DNA of 46,190 nt from Bacillota bacterium (GTDB lineage: Bacteria; Bacillota; Limnochordia; DTU087): assembly GCA_012798695.1 (NCBI GenBank), contig JAAZMR010000021.1, forward strand, positions 1 to 46,190, given 5' to 3'. A program made the translations under genes and the position numbers. Under the pieces are notes generated by a model. That model was not told where the DNA came from. It was given only the letters and a program-made list of their open reading frames with translations, and made no database searches. Positions within the stretch are counted from its first letter, which is position 1. Each line of letters starts with the position of its first letter. Below are positions 35,785 through 42,814 of this stretch, piece after piece.

Positions 35785-36825
35785 TTAGGACTTAGTCCGA
35801 GGATAATACTCCCACTCAGCCAAACGCTGAAGGATCTGCTTCGGCGAAGCAGTACCGGTAGTTCCCAACTGCTGAATGGTAATTGATGCAGTCACGTTAC
35901 CCAAAATGGCGGCTTGCATAGGTAAGGCTTTAGCTGATAGTGCAGAAATGATCGCAGCAGAGACGCTGTCGCCCGCACCCACAGGGTCAATAGGCCCGGA
36001 CACTGCCACAGCGGGGATATGGATGACCTGTTCTTCTGCCACCACCAGAAGCCCTGCTTCTGCCATGGTAACGTAGACAGGATGGCCCAGTCGTTTGGCC
36101 AAAATTATGCCCGCCTCTACGGCTGCATCTGCATCTAACATGTTTGCCTGCAGCCCTGCTGCTTCCACTGCTTCCTGGATATTGATCTTGATAGAAATAG
36201 CTCGAAAACGCTCTATATTGGCCCGAGAATCTGCTAGTATCGGCAGGTCGGGGTGTTTTCGTGAAATCGCCGCCAGCTCTTTGCGCACTCGCGGTGTTAC
36301 GGTTCCACAACCTTCCCATTCTACTTGATCCATGACATGAATGCCATCTACTGCCCCAGCCAAATCCCACAGCCGGCGAATAATCTCATCTTCGAGATTG
36401 CTTGGCAATTGGGTCCGGTTATGGAAATCCAGACGATTCAGCTCTCGCTCCCTCCCTGCTTCCTTGCGCATGGGCTTCGTATAAGTTGGAGTAACTCGTT
36501 CACTACTCCAAAGCATCTCAGCAGCATCGATTTGCCTCTCGGCCATGGCTCTCCTGAGCTCCCATCCATGACCATCGTCGCCCCCTGCCCCTAAGGCAAT
36601 CACCCGTCCTACACCGAGAGCCACCAGGTTATTGGCTACAGTTCCAGCCGCACCCGGGCTGAGACGGGTGCCCACCACTTGATAGGCCGTTAGGCCGGTT
36701 TCTAAGGATGGCTCATCGAGGCCGGCATCGATCTCCAAGTATCGATCCAGGAAGAAATCGCCTAACACCAAAACGGTTTTCTTGGGAAACTCATCAAGGA
36801 GTCTTTCCCAGCCTGCAATTTCCAC
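35785..36825 (-). CDS. PfkB-family carbohydrate kinase
   Basis: This ribokinase-fold kinase is 346 residues long. The C-terminal anion hole and catalytic base are in DPVGAGDSVSA, and the N-terminal VLVLGDFFLDRYLEID, with a GAAGTVANN block behind it, replaces the usual GGxxxN sugar-binding motif. Its start resembles the kinase half of HldE (heptose-7-phosphate kinase), but that assignment is only a hint. The frame is open to 36882 but would overlap the HAD gene; GTG 36825 with GGAAGGTGA 7 bases upstream is preferred and leaves 7 bp after the HAD stop. Probably co-transcribed with the HAD phosphatase, so the pair may make or dispose of a sugar phosphate. Confidence 0.85.
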   Translation of the reverse strand: MEIAGWERLLDEFPKKTVLVLGDFFLDRYLEIDAGLDEPSLETGLTAYQVVGTRLSPGAAGTVANNLVALGVGRVIALGAGGDDGHGWELRRAMAERQIDAAEMLWSSERVTPTYTKPMRKEAGRERELNRLDFHNRTQLPSNLEDEIIRRLWDLAGAVDGIHVMDQVEWEGCGTVTPRVRKELAAISRKHPDLPILADSRANIERFRAISIKINIQEAVEAAGLQANMLDADAAVEAGIILAKRLGHPVYVTMAEAGLLVVAEEQVIHIPAVAVSGPIDPVGAGDSVSAAIISALSAKALPMQAAILGNVTASITIQQLGTTGTASPKQILQRLAEWEYYPRTKS

Positions 36826-36832
36826 TGTAAGC

Positions 36833-37696
36833 TCACCTTCCTTGCTTCCGGGAGGCCTGCTCCTCGGGAAAAAGATAGTCAATCAGCTGCGGCAGTCGGC
36901 CATAATCCGGGATAATCAGATCTGCACCGGCCCCGATCAGGCGCTCTCTTTTCCATTCATTGATACCTGCTCGATGGATCTCATCAGAGGCAACACCGAC
37001 TGCATACCCTCCCACAGACTTGACATTTTCTATCTCGACATAGCCATCACCAAAGCCCAGCAATTCTTCTCCCGCAAGACGATGGCTTGCGATAATCTCC
37101 CGGATTACCTTCTCCTTGCTGAAATCTTCATAGCGATCTAAAGCCCCGTAGATGCCGCCATCAAAAAACTCAGCTACTCCGAGGACGGCCGCTTCATGGA
37201 GGACATAAGGCTCGTCAGTGCCACTCGCCAGGTATAAGGTCAGGCCTTTACTCCTCAGCCTCATAAGCAGCTCTACGGCACCGGGCACGAGCATTGTTTC
37301 TTGCTCTATAGAACCATCTTCTAAGCCGTGTACACGGTGCTCAATCCGCTCCCATAACCGACGCAAATACTCATGTTTGTACTCCAGAGGCGTCAGGGGT
37401 ACACCGCCACGCTTTTTCACTTCTTCCACTAGCTGTATACATTGATAGATCGTTTGCTTGCCAGTGAGAAGATCGACAAATTCCCGGACAACCTCTTCCA
37501 GCGCTTCTCTGCCCTCATGATGAGGGGTTTCCGCCAGCACATCCACAAAGTAGGGGTACATGACATCCTGCCAACCAGCTCTAATTAGGCTAATAGTGCC
37601 ATCGAAATCGAAGATGGCCGCTTTGAACCTACCACGAATGATGTCATCTTGAATTATCTCCACCACTGCTTCCCGGACAATAGCGCCCGGGTCCAC
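36833..37696 (-). CDS. HAD-superfamily hydrolase (phosphatase)
   Basis: The product is a haloacid-dehalogenase-type phosphatase. Motif I FDFDGTIS has Asp30 (nucleophile) and Asp32, motif II is the Ser or Thr of LASGTD, and motifs III and IV are Lys in EKVIREI and GFGDGYVEI. A helical cap (about 45-150) lies between motifs I and II, as in beta-phosphoglucomutase- or Gph-like members. The GTG at 37696 sits inside the likely ribosome site AGGGAGGTGG, so the true start may be a GTG near 37666. It is the first gene of the run HAD-PfkB-prepilin peptidase-mannosidase, and its leader is the structured region at 37765-37880. Confidence 0.85.
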   Translation of the reverse strand: MDPGAIVREAVVEIIQDDIIRGRFKAAIFDFDGTISLIRAGWQDVMYPYFVDVLAETPHHEGREALEEVVREFVDLLTGKQTIYQCIQLVEEVKKRGGVPLTPLEYKHEYLRRLWERIEHRVHGLEDGSIEQETMLVPGAVELLMRLRSKGLTLYLASGTDEPYVLHEAAVLGVAEFFDGGIYGALDRYEDFSKEKVIREIIASHRLAGEELLGFGDGYVEIENVKSVGGYAVGVASDEIHRAGINEWKRERLIGAGADLIIPDYGRLPQLIDYLFPEEQASRKQGR

Positions 37697-37764
37697 CTCC
37701 CTGCGTGTTACTACCTCATTGCCCGACTTAGCTCCCCATCCTGCTTTACGCCTGAGTGCTTTCC

Positions 37765-37880
37765 CGGGTCAGTTGCTCCCTGATGTGCTTTTCGCACCAG
37801 TTGCCCTCCCATTATTCGGTGAAGGGATGGCAATCCCCTTCGCTTTGCAGGCTATATCGCGCAAGCATGCAGTTCACCGA
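37765..37880 (-). other. Candidate structured RNA or hairpin-rich element upstream of the HAD operon
   Basis: TCGGTGAA (37816-37823) pairs with TTCACCGA (37873-37880) and encloses two further hairpins: GGGAT/ATCCC with loop GGCA (37824-37837), and GCTTTGC/GCAAGC (37842-37866). The result is a three-way junction. Next to it CTG-GTGC pairs with GCAC-CAG (37780-37800), and on the minus strand GCAACTG occurs on both sides of this hairpin. No protein frame looks convincing here. It could be the leader of the HAD operon (minus), of the hydrogenase gene (plus), or a mobile-element remnant. The strand is assigned by proximity only. Confidence 0.4.
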
Positions 37881-37970
37881 TTTCTTCAGTCTAAGCAGGG
37901 AATCATAGGTTTACGAATAACGTTCTAGAGTAGGAACATAGGTTCACATAGCACAATGGGAGGAACCACG

Positions 37971-39278
37971 ATGAATAAGCATATGTTTACTAAGCGCATT
38001 CTCATCCGTGTTGCACAAGCTATTCGCAGTGGTGAAAAACCATTTGATAAAGAACGCTTGATTGACGAGATCACCACTGACTGCTTTGCTGAGCAAGCGG
38101 AACGGGAGACTTGGCGACCGATAGTTGCCCAACGAATTGATTTGCTGCTTGCCAAAGAAGGTGCTCTCTTCTTCCATATGCAGGATGTATGCCGCTCCTG
38201 TGAAGATGGGCGCCGTCGCTGTACCCACGTTTGCCCCACTGATGCTATTAGTCATGCCGATGGGGTCACCGCGATCGATTGGGAGAAATGCATCGAATGT
38301 GGCCAATGTGTTGATGCCTGCATTGCCGGAGCTATTGTGGCACGATCAGATTTTGCCCGGGTGGCCTATCTATTGATGAAAAGTGATGAGCAGCCGGTCT
38401 ATGCCATTTTGGCCCCGGCTTTTGTTGGGCAATTTGGCCCCGATGTTACTCCCACTAAGCTCAAGGGGGCCCTGCTCCAGCTAGGATTTAGCGGAGTATA
38501 CGAAGTGGCCATGGCCGCAGATATTATCACATCCCAGGAGGCAGAAGAGCTGGTGCAAAGGTTCCAAAAAGGGGAGAAATTCATGATTACCTCCTGCTGC
38601 TGCCCCGCCTTCATGCGGTTGGTCGAAAAGACCAAGCCGGCCCTCGTGGAGCTCATCTCCCATTCAGTCTCTCCCATGATCGCCCTTGGCCGCCTACTCA
38701 AAGCTCGCGAGAGGTGCCACGTGGTCTTTGTTGGGCCTTGTGTCGCTAAGAAGGCTGAAGCCCAAAGGCCCGATCTCAAGGATGCGATTGACTGTGTCCT
38801 GACTTTCAAAGAAGCAGCAGCCCTATTCGAAGCAGCGGCAGTTGATCTGTCGTCCATAGGGCAAGAAACCGAAATAGAAGACGCTTCCCGCGATGGACGT
38901 ATCTATGCACGAACAGAAGGAGTAACTACGGCGATCACTCGGGGTGTGAACCGCATCGATCCATCAATTGCGGTCACCGCCGTACACGGGGATGGCATCC
39001 GAGAATGCATGACCCTCTTGAAACTAGTTGAACAGGGCAAGCTGGCAGCCAACTTCATGGAGGGTATGGGCTGTGTGGGAGGATGCGTGGGCGGCCCGGG
39101 CACGATCATATCCACTGGCGAAGGGAGAGAATATGTCAACGAGTTTGCGAAAACCTCTCCTTTTTCGGTTGCTTTGGATAATCGAGAGGCAGAGCAATGG
39201 TTGTTAGAGTATGGCACCAAAGTGGACTTTACAACTGGCCGAAAGACAGGTACAAAACCGGTAGAACAACTCAGGTAG
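37971..39278 (+). CDS. [FeFe]-hydrogenase-type protein with two N-terminal [4Fe-4S] sites
   Basis: Two ferredoxin-like sites come first: CRSCEDGRRRCTHVCP (residues 74-89, with an unusual 7-residue gap) and CIECGQCVDAC (107-117). The H-cluster domain follows with L1 TSCCCP (207-212), L2 GPCVAKKAE (255-263) and L3 MEGMGCVGGCVGGPG (363-377). All four cluster cysteines can be placed. It is short (435 residues), has no NADH or electron-bifurcation partner genes nearby, and resembles the sensory or uncharacterised groups C/D more than the HydA catalytic enzymes. It may sense redox or hydrogen, or evolve hydrogen from ferredoxin. The first ATG (37956) lies in the ribosome site; ATG 37971, 7 bases after GGGAGG, is preferred. 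Confidence 0.85.
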   Translation: MNKHMFTKRILIRVAQAIRSGEKPFDKERLIDEITTDCFAEQAERETWRPIVAQRIDLLLAKEGALFFHMQDVCRSCEDGRRRCTHVCPTDAISHADGVTAIDWEKCIECGQCVDACIAGAIVARSDFARVAYLLMKSDEQPVYAILAPAFVGQFGPDVTPTKLKGALLQLGFSGVYEVAMAADIITSQEAEELVQRFQKGEKFMITSCCCPAFMRLVEKTKPALVELISHSVSPMIALGRLLKARERCHVVFVGPCVAKKAEAQRPDLKDAIDCVLTFKEAAALFEAAAVDLSSIGQETEIEDASRDGRIYARTEGVTTAITRGVNRIDPSIAVTAVHGDGIRECMTLLKLVEQGKLAANFMEGMGCVGGCVGGPGTIISTGEGREYVNEFAKTSPFSVALDNREAEQWLLEYGTKVDFTTGRKTGTKPVEQLR

Positions 39279-39302
39279 TATTCCTCTATGGGGGTGGGGA
39301 TC

Positions 39303-40802
39303 ATGTCATTGAAGATAGCTTTCATCGGAGCCGGTAGTATCGGCTTTACTAGGGGATTGCTCAAGGACCTTCTGTCAGTAAAGGAGTTCCATGATATCAA
39401 GATCGCTTTTACTGATATTAATGAACACAATCTGGAAATGGTCACTCAGCTGTGCCAGCGAGATATCGATGCCAATGGGCTGGGGATCAAGATCCAGGCA
39501 ACATTGGATCGAAGGACAGCCATCAAGGATGCCAAGTATGTTTTCAATGTTGTGCGCATTGGTGGGTTAGAAGCTTTTCAACAGGATGTAGAAATCCCAT
39601 TGAGGTATGGTATTGATCAGTGTGTTGGCGATACCCTCTGTGCTGGTGGAATCATGTACGGGCAGCGGGGCATTCCGGCAATCCTGGAATTCTGTAAGGA
39701 CATACGGGAGGTGGCAGCACCAGGCTGTATCATGCTCAACTATGCTAACCCCAATGCTATGATCACCTGGGCCTGCAATCAATACGGGGAAGTGCCTACC
39801 ATAGGTCTTTGTCACGGCATACAGCACGGTCACCAGCAAATCGCCGAAGTGCTGGACCTCAAACAAGAAGAAGTTGATATCATCTGTGCCGGGATCAACC
39901 ATCAGACATGGTATATTCAGATCAAACACAAAGGCGAGGACCTTACTGGGAAGCTGTTGGAAGCTTTTGAGCAACATCCGGAATACCGCGAGACCGAGAA
40001 GGTCCGCATCGACATGCTCCGCCGTTTTGGATATTACAGTACAGAATCCAATGGCCATTTGAGCGAATATGTGCCCTGGTACCGCAAAAGGCCTGATGAG
40101 ATTATGGACTGGATCCATGTCGGTAAGTCTTGGATCAATGGTGAGACCGGTGGGTACCTGAGGGTGTGCATTGAGGGACGCAACTGGTTTGAAACCGATT
40201 TCCCCAATTGGATGAAGGAACCGCCTATGCACTTCGATCCCCATGACCGCAGCCAGGAACATGGCTCCTATATAATCGAAGGTTTGGAGACAGGCAGGGT
40301 ATACCGGGGTCACTTTAATGTGATCAATAACGGTACTATCACTAATCTCCCGGAGGATGCTGTGGTAGAAGTCCCCGGCTATGTCGATGCCAACGGCATC
40401 AGTATCCCTAGAATTGGCGATTTACCCTTAGGATGTGCTGCGGTCTGCAATGCCAGCATATCAGTACAGAGGCTGGCAGTCGAAGCAGCTGTACATGGAG
40501 ATGATATGCTGCTGCGGCAGGCGATGCTGATGGATCCATTGACAGGCGCTGTATGTAATCCACCCGAGATCTGGCAGATGGTGGATGAGTTCCTCGTGGA
40601 GCAAGAGAAGTGGCTGCCGCAATATTCCAAAGCTATTGCTGAGGCGAAACAGCGGCTGACCAAAGGTAAGCGCATTCGGACCCGGGATGACTGGAGAGGA
40701 GCAGCCCGCTTGCCAGTGAAGACGGTGGAGGAAATGCAGCAAGACCGGGAGGCTGCCAGCCGTAACACCGGTGCTGCTGACAAAGCCTCAGAAGACCTGT
40801 AA
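39303..40802 (+). CDS. GH4 family glycosidase (alpha-galactosidase/alpha-glucosidase/alpha-galacturonidase type)
   Basis: GH4 enzymes cleave glycosides through NAD- and Mn-dependent oxidation-elimination. The N-terminus has the NAD motif FIGAGSIGF (residues 7-15). The metal site includes Cys and His in LCHGIQHG and His in GINHQTW, and NYANPNAM holds the conserved Asn. The protein (499 residues) is close in length to MelA and LplD. CHGIQ differs from the CHSVQ of classical alpha-galactosidases, so the sugar specificity is open. ATG 39288 lies in a G-rich ribosome site; ATG 39303 is preferred. It follows the hydrogenase-like gene by 24 bp, probably in one transcript. An imperfect terminator follows. 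Confidence 0.92.
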   Translation: MSLKIAFIGAGSIGFTRGLLKDLLSVKEFHDIKIAFTDINEHNLEMVTQLCQRDIDANGLGIKIQATLDRRTAIKDAKYVFNVVRIGGLEAFQQDVEIPLRYGIDQCVGDTLCAGGIMYGQRGIPAILEFCKDIREVAAPGCIMLNYANPNAMITWACNQYGEVPTIGLCHGIQHGHQQIAEVLDLKQEEVDIICAGINHQTWYIQIKHKGEDLTGKLLEAFEQHPEYRETEKVRIDMLRRFGYYSTESNGHLSEYVPWYRKRPDEIMDWIHVGKSWINGETGGYLRVCIEGRNWFETDFPNWMKEPPMHFDPHDRSQEHGSYIIEGLETGRVYRGHFNVINNGTITNLPEDAVVEVPGYVDANGISIPRIGDLPLGCAAVCNASISVQRLAVEAAVHGDDMLLRQAMLMDPLTGAVCNPPEIWQMVDEFLVEQEKWLPQYSKAIAEAKQRLTKGKRIRTRDDWRGAARLPVKTVEEMQQDREAASRNTGAADKASEDL

Positions 40803-40822
40803 AGCTTTCCTGAAGAACAGCT

Positions 40823-40865
40823 AGGCGGATACCGGCTTTTCATCAAGCTATATCCGCCTCTTACT
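40823..40865 (+). terminator. Hairpin downstream of the GH4 gene
   Basis: AGGCGGATA (40823-40831) pairs with TATCCGCCT (40851-40859), followed by CTTACTT. The loop is long (19 bases) and the T-run poor, but the position right after the stop fits a terminator. Confidence 0.5.
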
Positions 40866-40982
40866 TAGGCTGGTTTGCACTCCGGACCCGCTGCCTCTAG
40901 CAGACGTTCAGAGAACAATTGTTAGGATTTAATGGACAGCTCCCTGGCTCACTAGATCAGCAGCTTGAGAGCATTTGGCCTT

Positions 40983-41852
40983 CTATGACCATTCGATACC
41001 CGAGAACTTGCGAAAAGCTTCCATGCTGACCTTGATGGACTCGATCTCGTCCAGTCGGGTATGATCTTGCTCCAGGATAACATAATCCAGCTCGGGCGCA
41101 GACTGTGCTGCATCTATAATCTCCTGAATCGGCAGGACCCCGGTACCGATCTCCGTAAAACATGACGGATCCAGAGTAGAGGCAAATAGCTCCATCGTGA
41201 TATTCGCTTTGGGATCTACCAGGTTATCGTACATCACCTGCGGTTGAGGTGCATCTTTAGGGAAATCCTTTTGATGGAGTAGTATGAGCCGATCTTGGTA
41301 TTTTTTGATCAGCTCTACGGGATCCTGACCCCCGCGCATCATCCAATAAGTATCCATCTCCATGAATACCAACTCAGGATCGGTGTTTTCCATGATAATA
41401 TCATAGACAGTCTGGTCACCAAAGGTCTGGAACTCTTGATAATGGTTGTGATAGTAATAACGCATGCCTCGTTCCTTGCACATCTCACCAACCTTGTTGA
41501 ACAGCTCACATTGGCGCAAGACAAAATCAATGTCGTTGTACGGGAAAAACTCAATACCAGTACCTATCTGGGGGTTTCCAATAGCTTGGTGATAGTCCAA
41601 GACCTCACCTAATAGCTCTGGTCTGAGCGGTTGAATGTGGCAGCCCACAATGGACATACCCAATCGTTCAAGGGAATCCTTCATCTTATCCGCGGGAACA
41701 CCAAACCCAATGCCTGGATCGTTAGTGGCATCATGGTTGGCCGCCTCAATATACTTATATCCTGCCTCAGCCACCTTGGCCAAGGTGCCGTAGGGATCTC
41801 TCCCCAGGGACTGCCTCACTGAGTAAAGTTGAATACCGACCTTCAATGCCAT
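40983..41852 (-). CDS. Sugar phosphate isomerase/epimerase family protein (TIM barrel)
   Basis: The product is a xylose isomerase-like TIM barrel of about 289 residues. It starts MALKVGIQLYSVRQSLGRDP, the usual entry of this family, and carries the putative metal ligands His in YYHNHYQEF, Glu and Asp in MEMDTYW, His in LLHQKDF and Glu in VILEQDH. It belongs to the inosose/hydroxypyruvate isomerase-like group, and the substrate cannot be named. The frame is open to 41885, but ATG 41852 has AAAGGGTGG about 5 bases upstream and gives the normal family start. It converges with the GH4 gene. Confidence 0.87.
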   Translation of the reverse strand: MALKVGIQLYSVRQSLGRDPYGTLAKVAEAGYKYIEAANHDATNDPGIGFGVPADKMKDSLERLGMSIVGCHIQPLRPELLGEVLDYHQAIGNPQIGTGIEFFPYNDIDFVLRQCELFNKVGEMCKERGMRYYYHNHYQEFQTFGDQTVYDIIMENTDPELVFMEMDTYWMMRGGQDPVELIKKYQDRLILLHQKDFPKDAPQPQVMYDNLVDPKANITMELFASTLDPSCFTEIGTGVLPIQEIIDAAQSAPELDYVILEQDHTRLDEIESIKVSMEAFRKFSGIEWS

Positions 41853-41986
41853 CAAGGCCACCCTTTCTCTAGTTTTGTTCAACAAAAGCCCCGAGGTCTG
41901 TAAACTACTGAACCATACTGCACTCTTTGGCTTCTTCTAGCCTACAGGAACTCATTCCTCCCATATGGGTTGGAAAGAACAGAATA

Positions 41987-42026
41987 GAAAAAGGCGTCAC
42001 ACCTGGTACTACCAGATCTGACACCT
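41987..42026 (-). terminator. Terminator of tRNA-Arg
   Basis: On the minus strand AGGTGTCA (42026-42019) pairs with TGACGCCT (41999-41992), with an inner CTGGTA/TACCAG stem, followed by a run of T (41992-41988). Confidence 0.85.
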
Positions 42027-42029
42027 CAA

Positions 42030-42105
42030 TGGCGCCCCCGGCAGGAATCGAACCTGCGACTAACAGTTTAGGAAACTGCTGCTCTATCCCCTGAGCTACG
42101 GGGGC
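42030..42105 (-). tRNA. tRNA-Arg (anticodon CCT)
   Basis: A full cloverleaf of 76 bases including an encoded CCA. The acceptor stem is GCCCCCG/CGGGGGC, the D arm is TAGCTCAGGGGATAGAGCA, the anticodon arm is GCAGT-TTCCTAA-ACTGT with CCT in the loop, and the T arm is GCAGG-TTCGAAT-CCTGC. It reads AGG codons. It has its own promoter and terminator. Confidence 0.97.
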
Positions 42106-42155
42106 CTAATCTAATGCTGCTTTCTCCTGGTGCACAGGCTTATCGCAGTGTCTCC

Positions 42156-42184
42156 ATTTTATATCAACTCCCTGCTGGAGTCAA
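42156..42184 (-). promoter_or_regulatory. Sigma-A type promoter of tRNA-Arg
   Basis: TTGACT (42184-42179) and TAAAAT (42161-42156) are separated by 17 bases, about 45 bp upstream of the mature 5' end. Confidence 0.75.
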
Positions 42185-42324
42185 CTACGTACCACTGTTC
42201 GGTTAACCCGTTACCTTTCCCGAAAGTGTTACACCCATCCCGCTTCAAATAGTATCGAACAACTCTCCTTATCCCAGCATCTCACACTTCTACCGTTTGC
42301 ATTGGCTAGACCCAAGCAATTCTA

Positions 42325-42354
42325 GCATATGAGCCCTCTCTGGGCCGCACACTA
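42325..42354 (+). promoter_or_regulatory. Sigma-G-like promoter of the spore protein gene
   Basis: GCATA (42325-42329) fits the -35 pattern GNATR, and CACACTA (42348-42354) fits CANNNTA, at the 18-base spacing of forespore sigma-G promoters. Start codon 31 bp downstream. The third -10 base (C for T) deviates from the consensus. Confidence 0.6.
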
Positions 42355-42384
42355 TGGTTAGTCATCAATAGGAGGTGACAAAGG

Positions 42385-42684
42385 ATGGGTACAGGCCAAA
42401 AATCAAATACACCTATCAATGTTAATGCAATGAAGGCACTTGACCAGCTTAAGTACGAAACCGCCAATGAGCTCGGCATTCAGGTCCCACCCAATGACTA
42501 CTGGGGCGATCTATCTTCGCGACAGTGCGGTGCGGTTGGCGGTAACATGGTCCGCAAGATGATTGCTGCGGCAGAACAGTCTCTCATCGAACAGACCGTT
42601 GCCGGGGTTCGCCAGGGCTTTGCGCAGGGGCTGTCTACCACAACAACTAGCCCAAGTGCAGTAAATATCCCTCCTGCCAACTAA
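42385..42684 (+). CDS. Alpha/beta-type small acid-soluble spore protein
   Basis: The product is 99 residues long. SASPs coat and protect DNA in dormant spores and are degraded by the GPR protease on germination. The conserved ALDQLKYETANELGI (about residues 18-32) contains the GPR site (between Glu and Thr in KYETA), and SRQCGAVGGNMVRKMI (about 45-60) is the second family block. It is longer than the usual 60-75 residues because of N- and C-terminal extensions (the latter rich in Thr, Ser and Pro). AGGAGGTGA precedes the ATG by 6-7 bases. This gene shows the organism forms endospores. Confidence 0.95.
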   Translation: MGTGQKSNTPINVNAMKALDQLKYETANELGIQVPPNDYWGDLSSRQCGAVGGNMVRKMIAAAEQSLIEQTVAGVRQGFAQGLSTTTTSPSAVNIPPAN

Positions 42685-42724
42685 CATAGCTCTGGTCAGA
42701 TCTGGGGTAGTTAGATAGTTCCAT

Positions 42725-42752
42725 CTAGGCGGGTTATTTCTGACCCGCCTAG
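42725..42752 (+). terminator. Hairpin after the spore protein gene
   Basis: CTAGGCGGGT (42725-42734) pairs perfectly with ACCCGCCTAG (42743-42752). A second hairpin follows at about 42755-42780. No T-run, so factor-dependent or weak termination is likely. Confidence 0.55.
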
Positions 42753-42814
42753 CCACCCGCAACTATGTGGTCTGCGGGTCTGCATCTTCGAAGACAAGGG
42801 GAGTCAGCCGGAGT

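Noticed and set aside
37719-37928. A 69-codon plus-strand frame before the hydrogenase gene
   Set aside because: It overlaps the nested stems of the candidate RNA, has no ribosome site and looks like no protein I know.
38399-39445. Minus-strand frames of 152 and 180 codons over the hydrogenase gene
   Set aside because: They lie fully opposite a motif-rich coding frame and have no recognisable features.
39567-40313. A 248-codon minus-strand frame inside the GH4 gene
   Set aside because: The GH4 frame shows clear family motifs throughout. The opposite frame is a composition shadow with no ribosome site.
42030-42105. tRNA-Arg as an integration site for a mobile element
   Set aside because: There is no integrase, no repeated tRNA 3' end and no element-like genes nearby.
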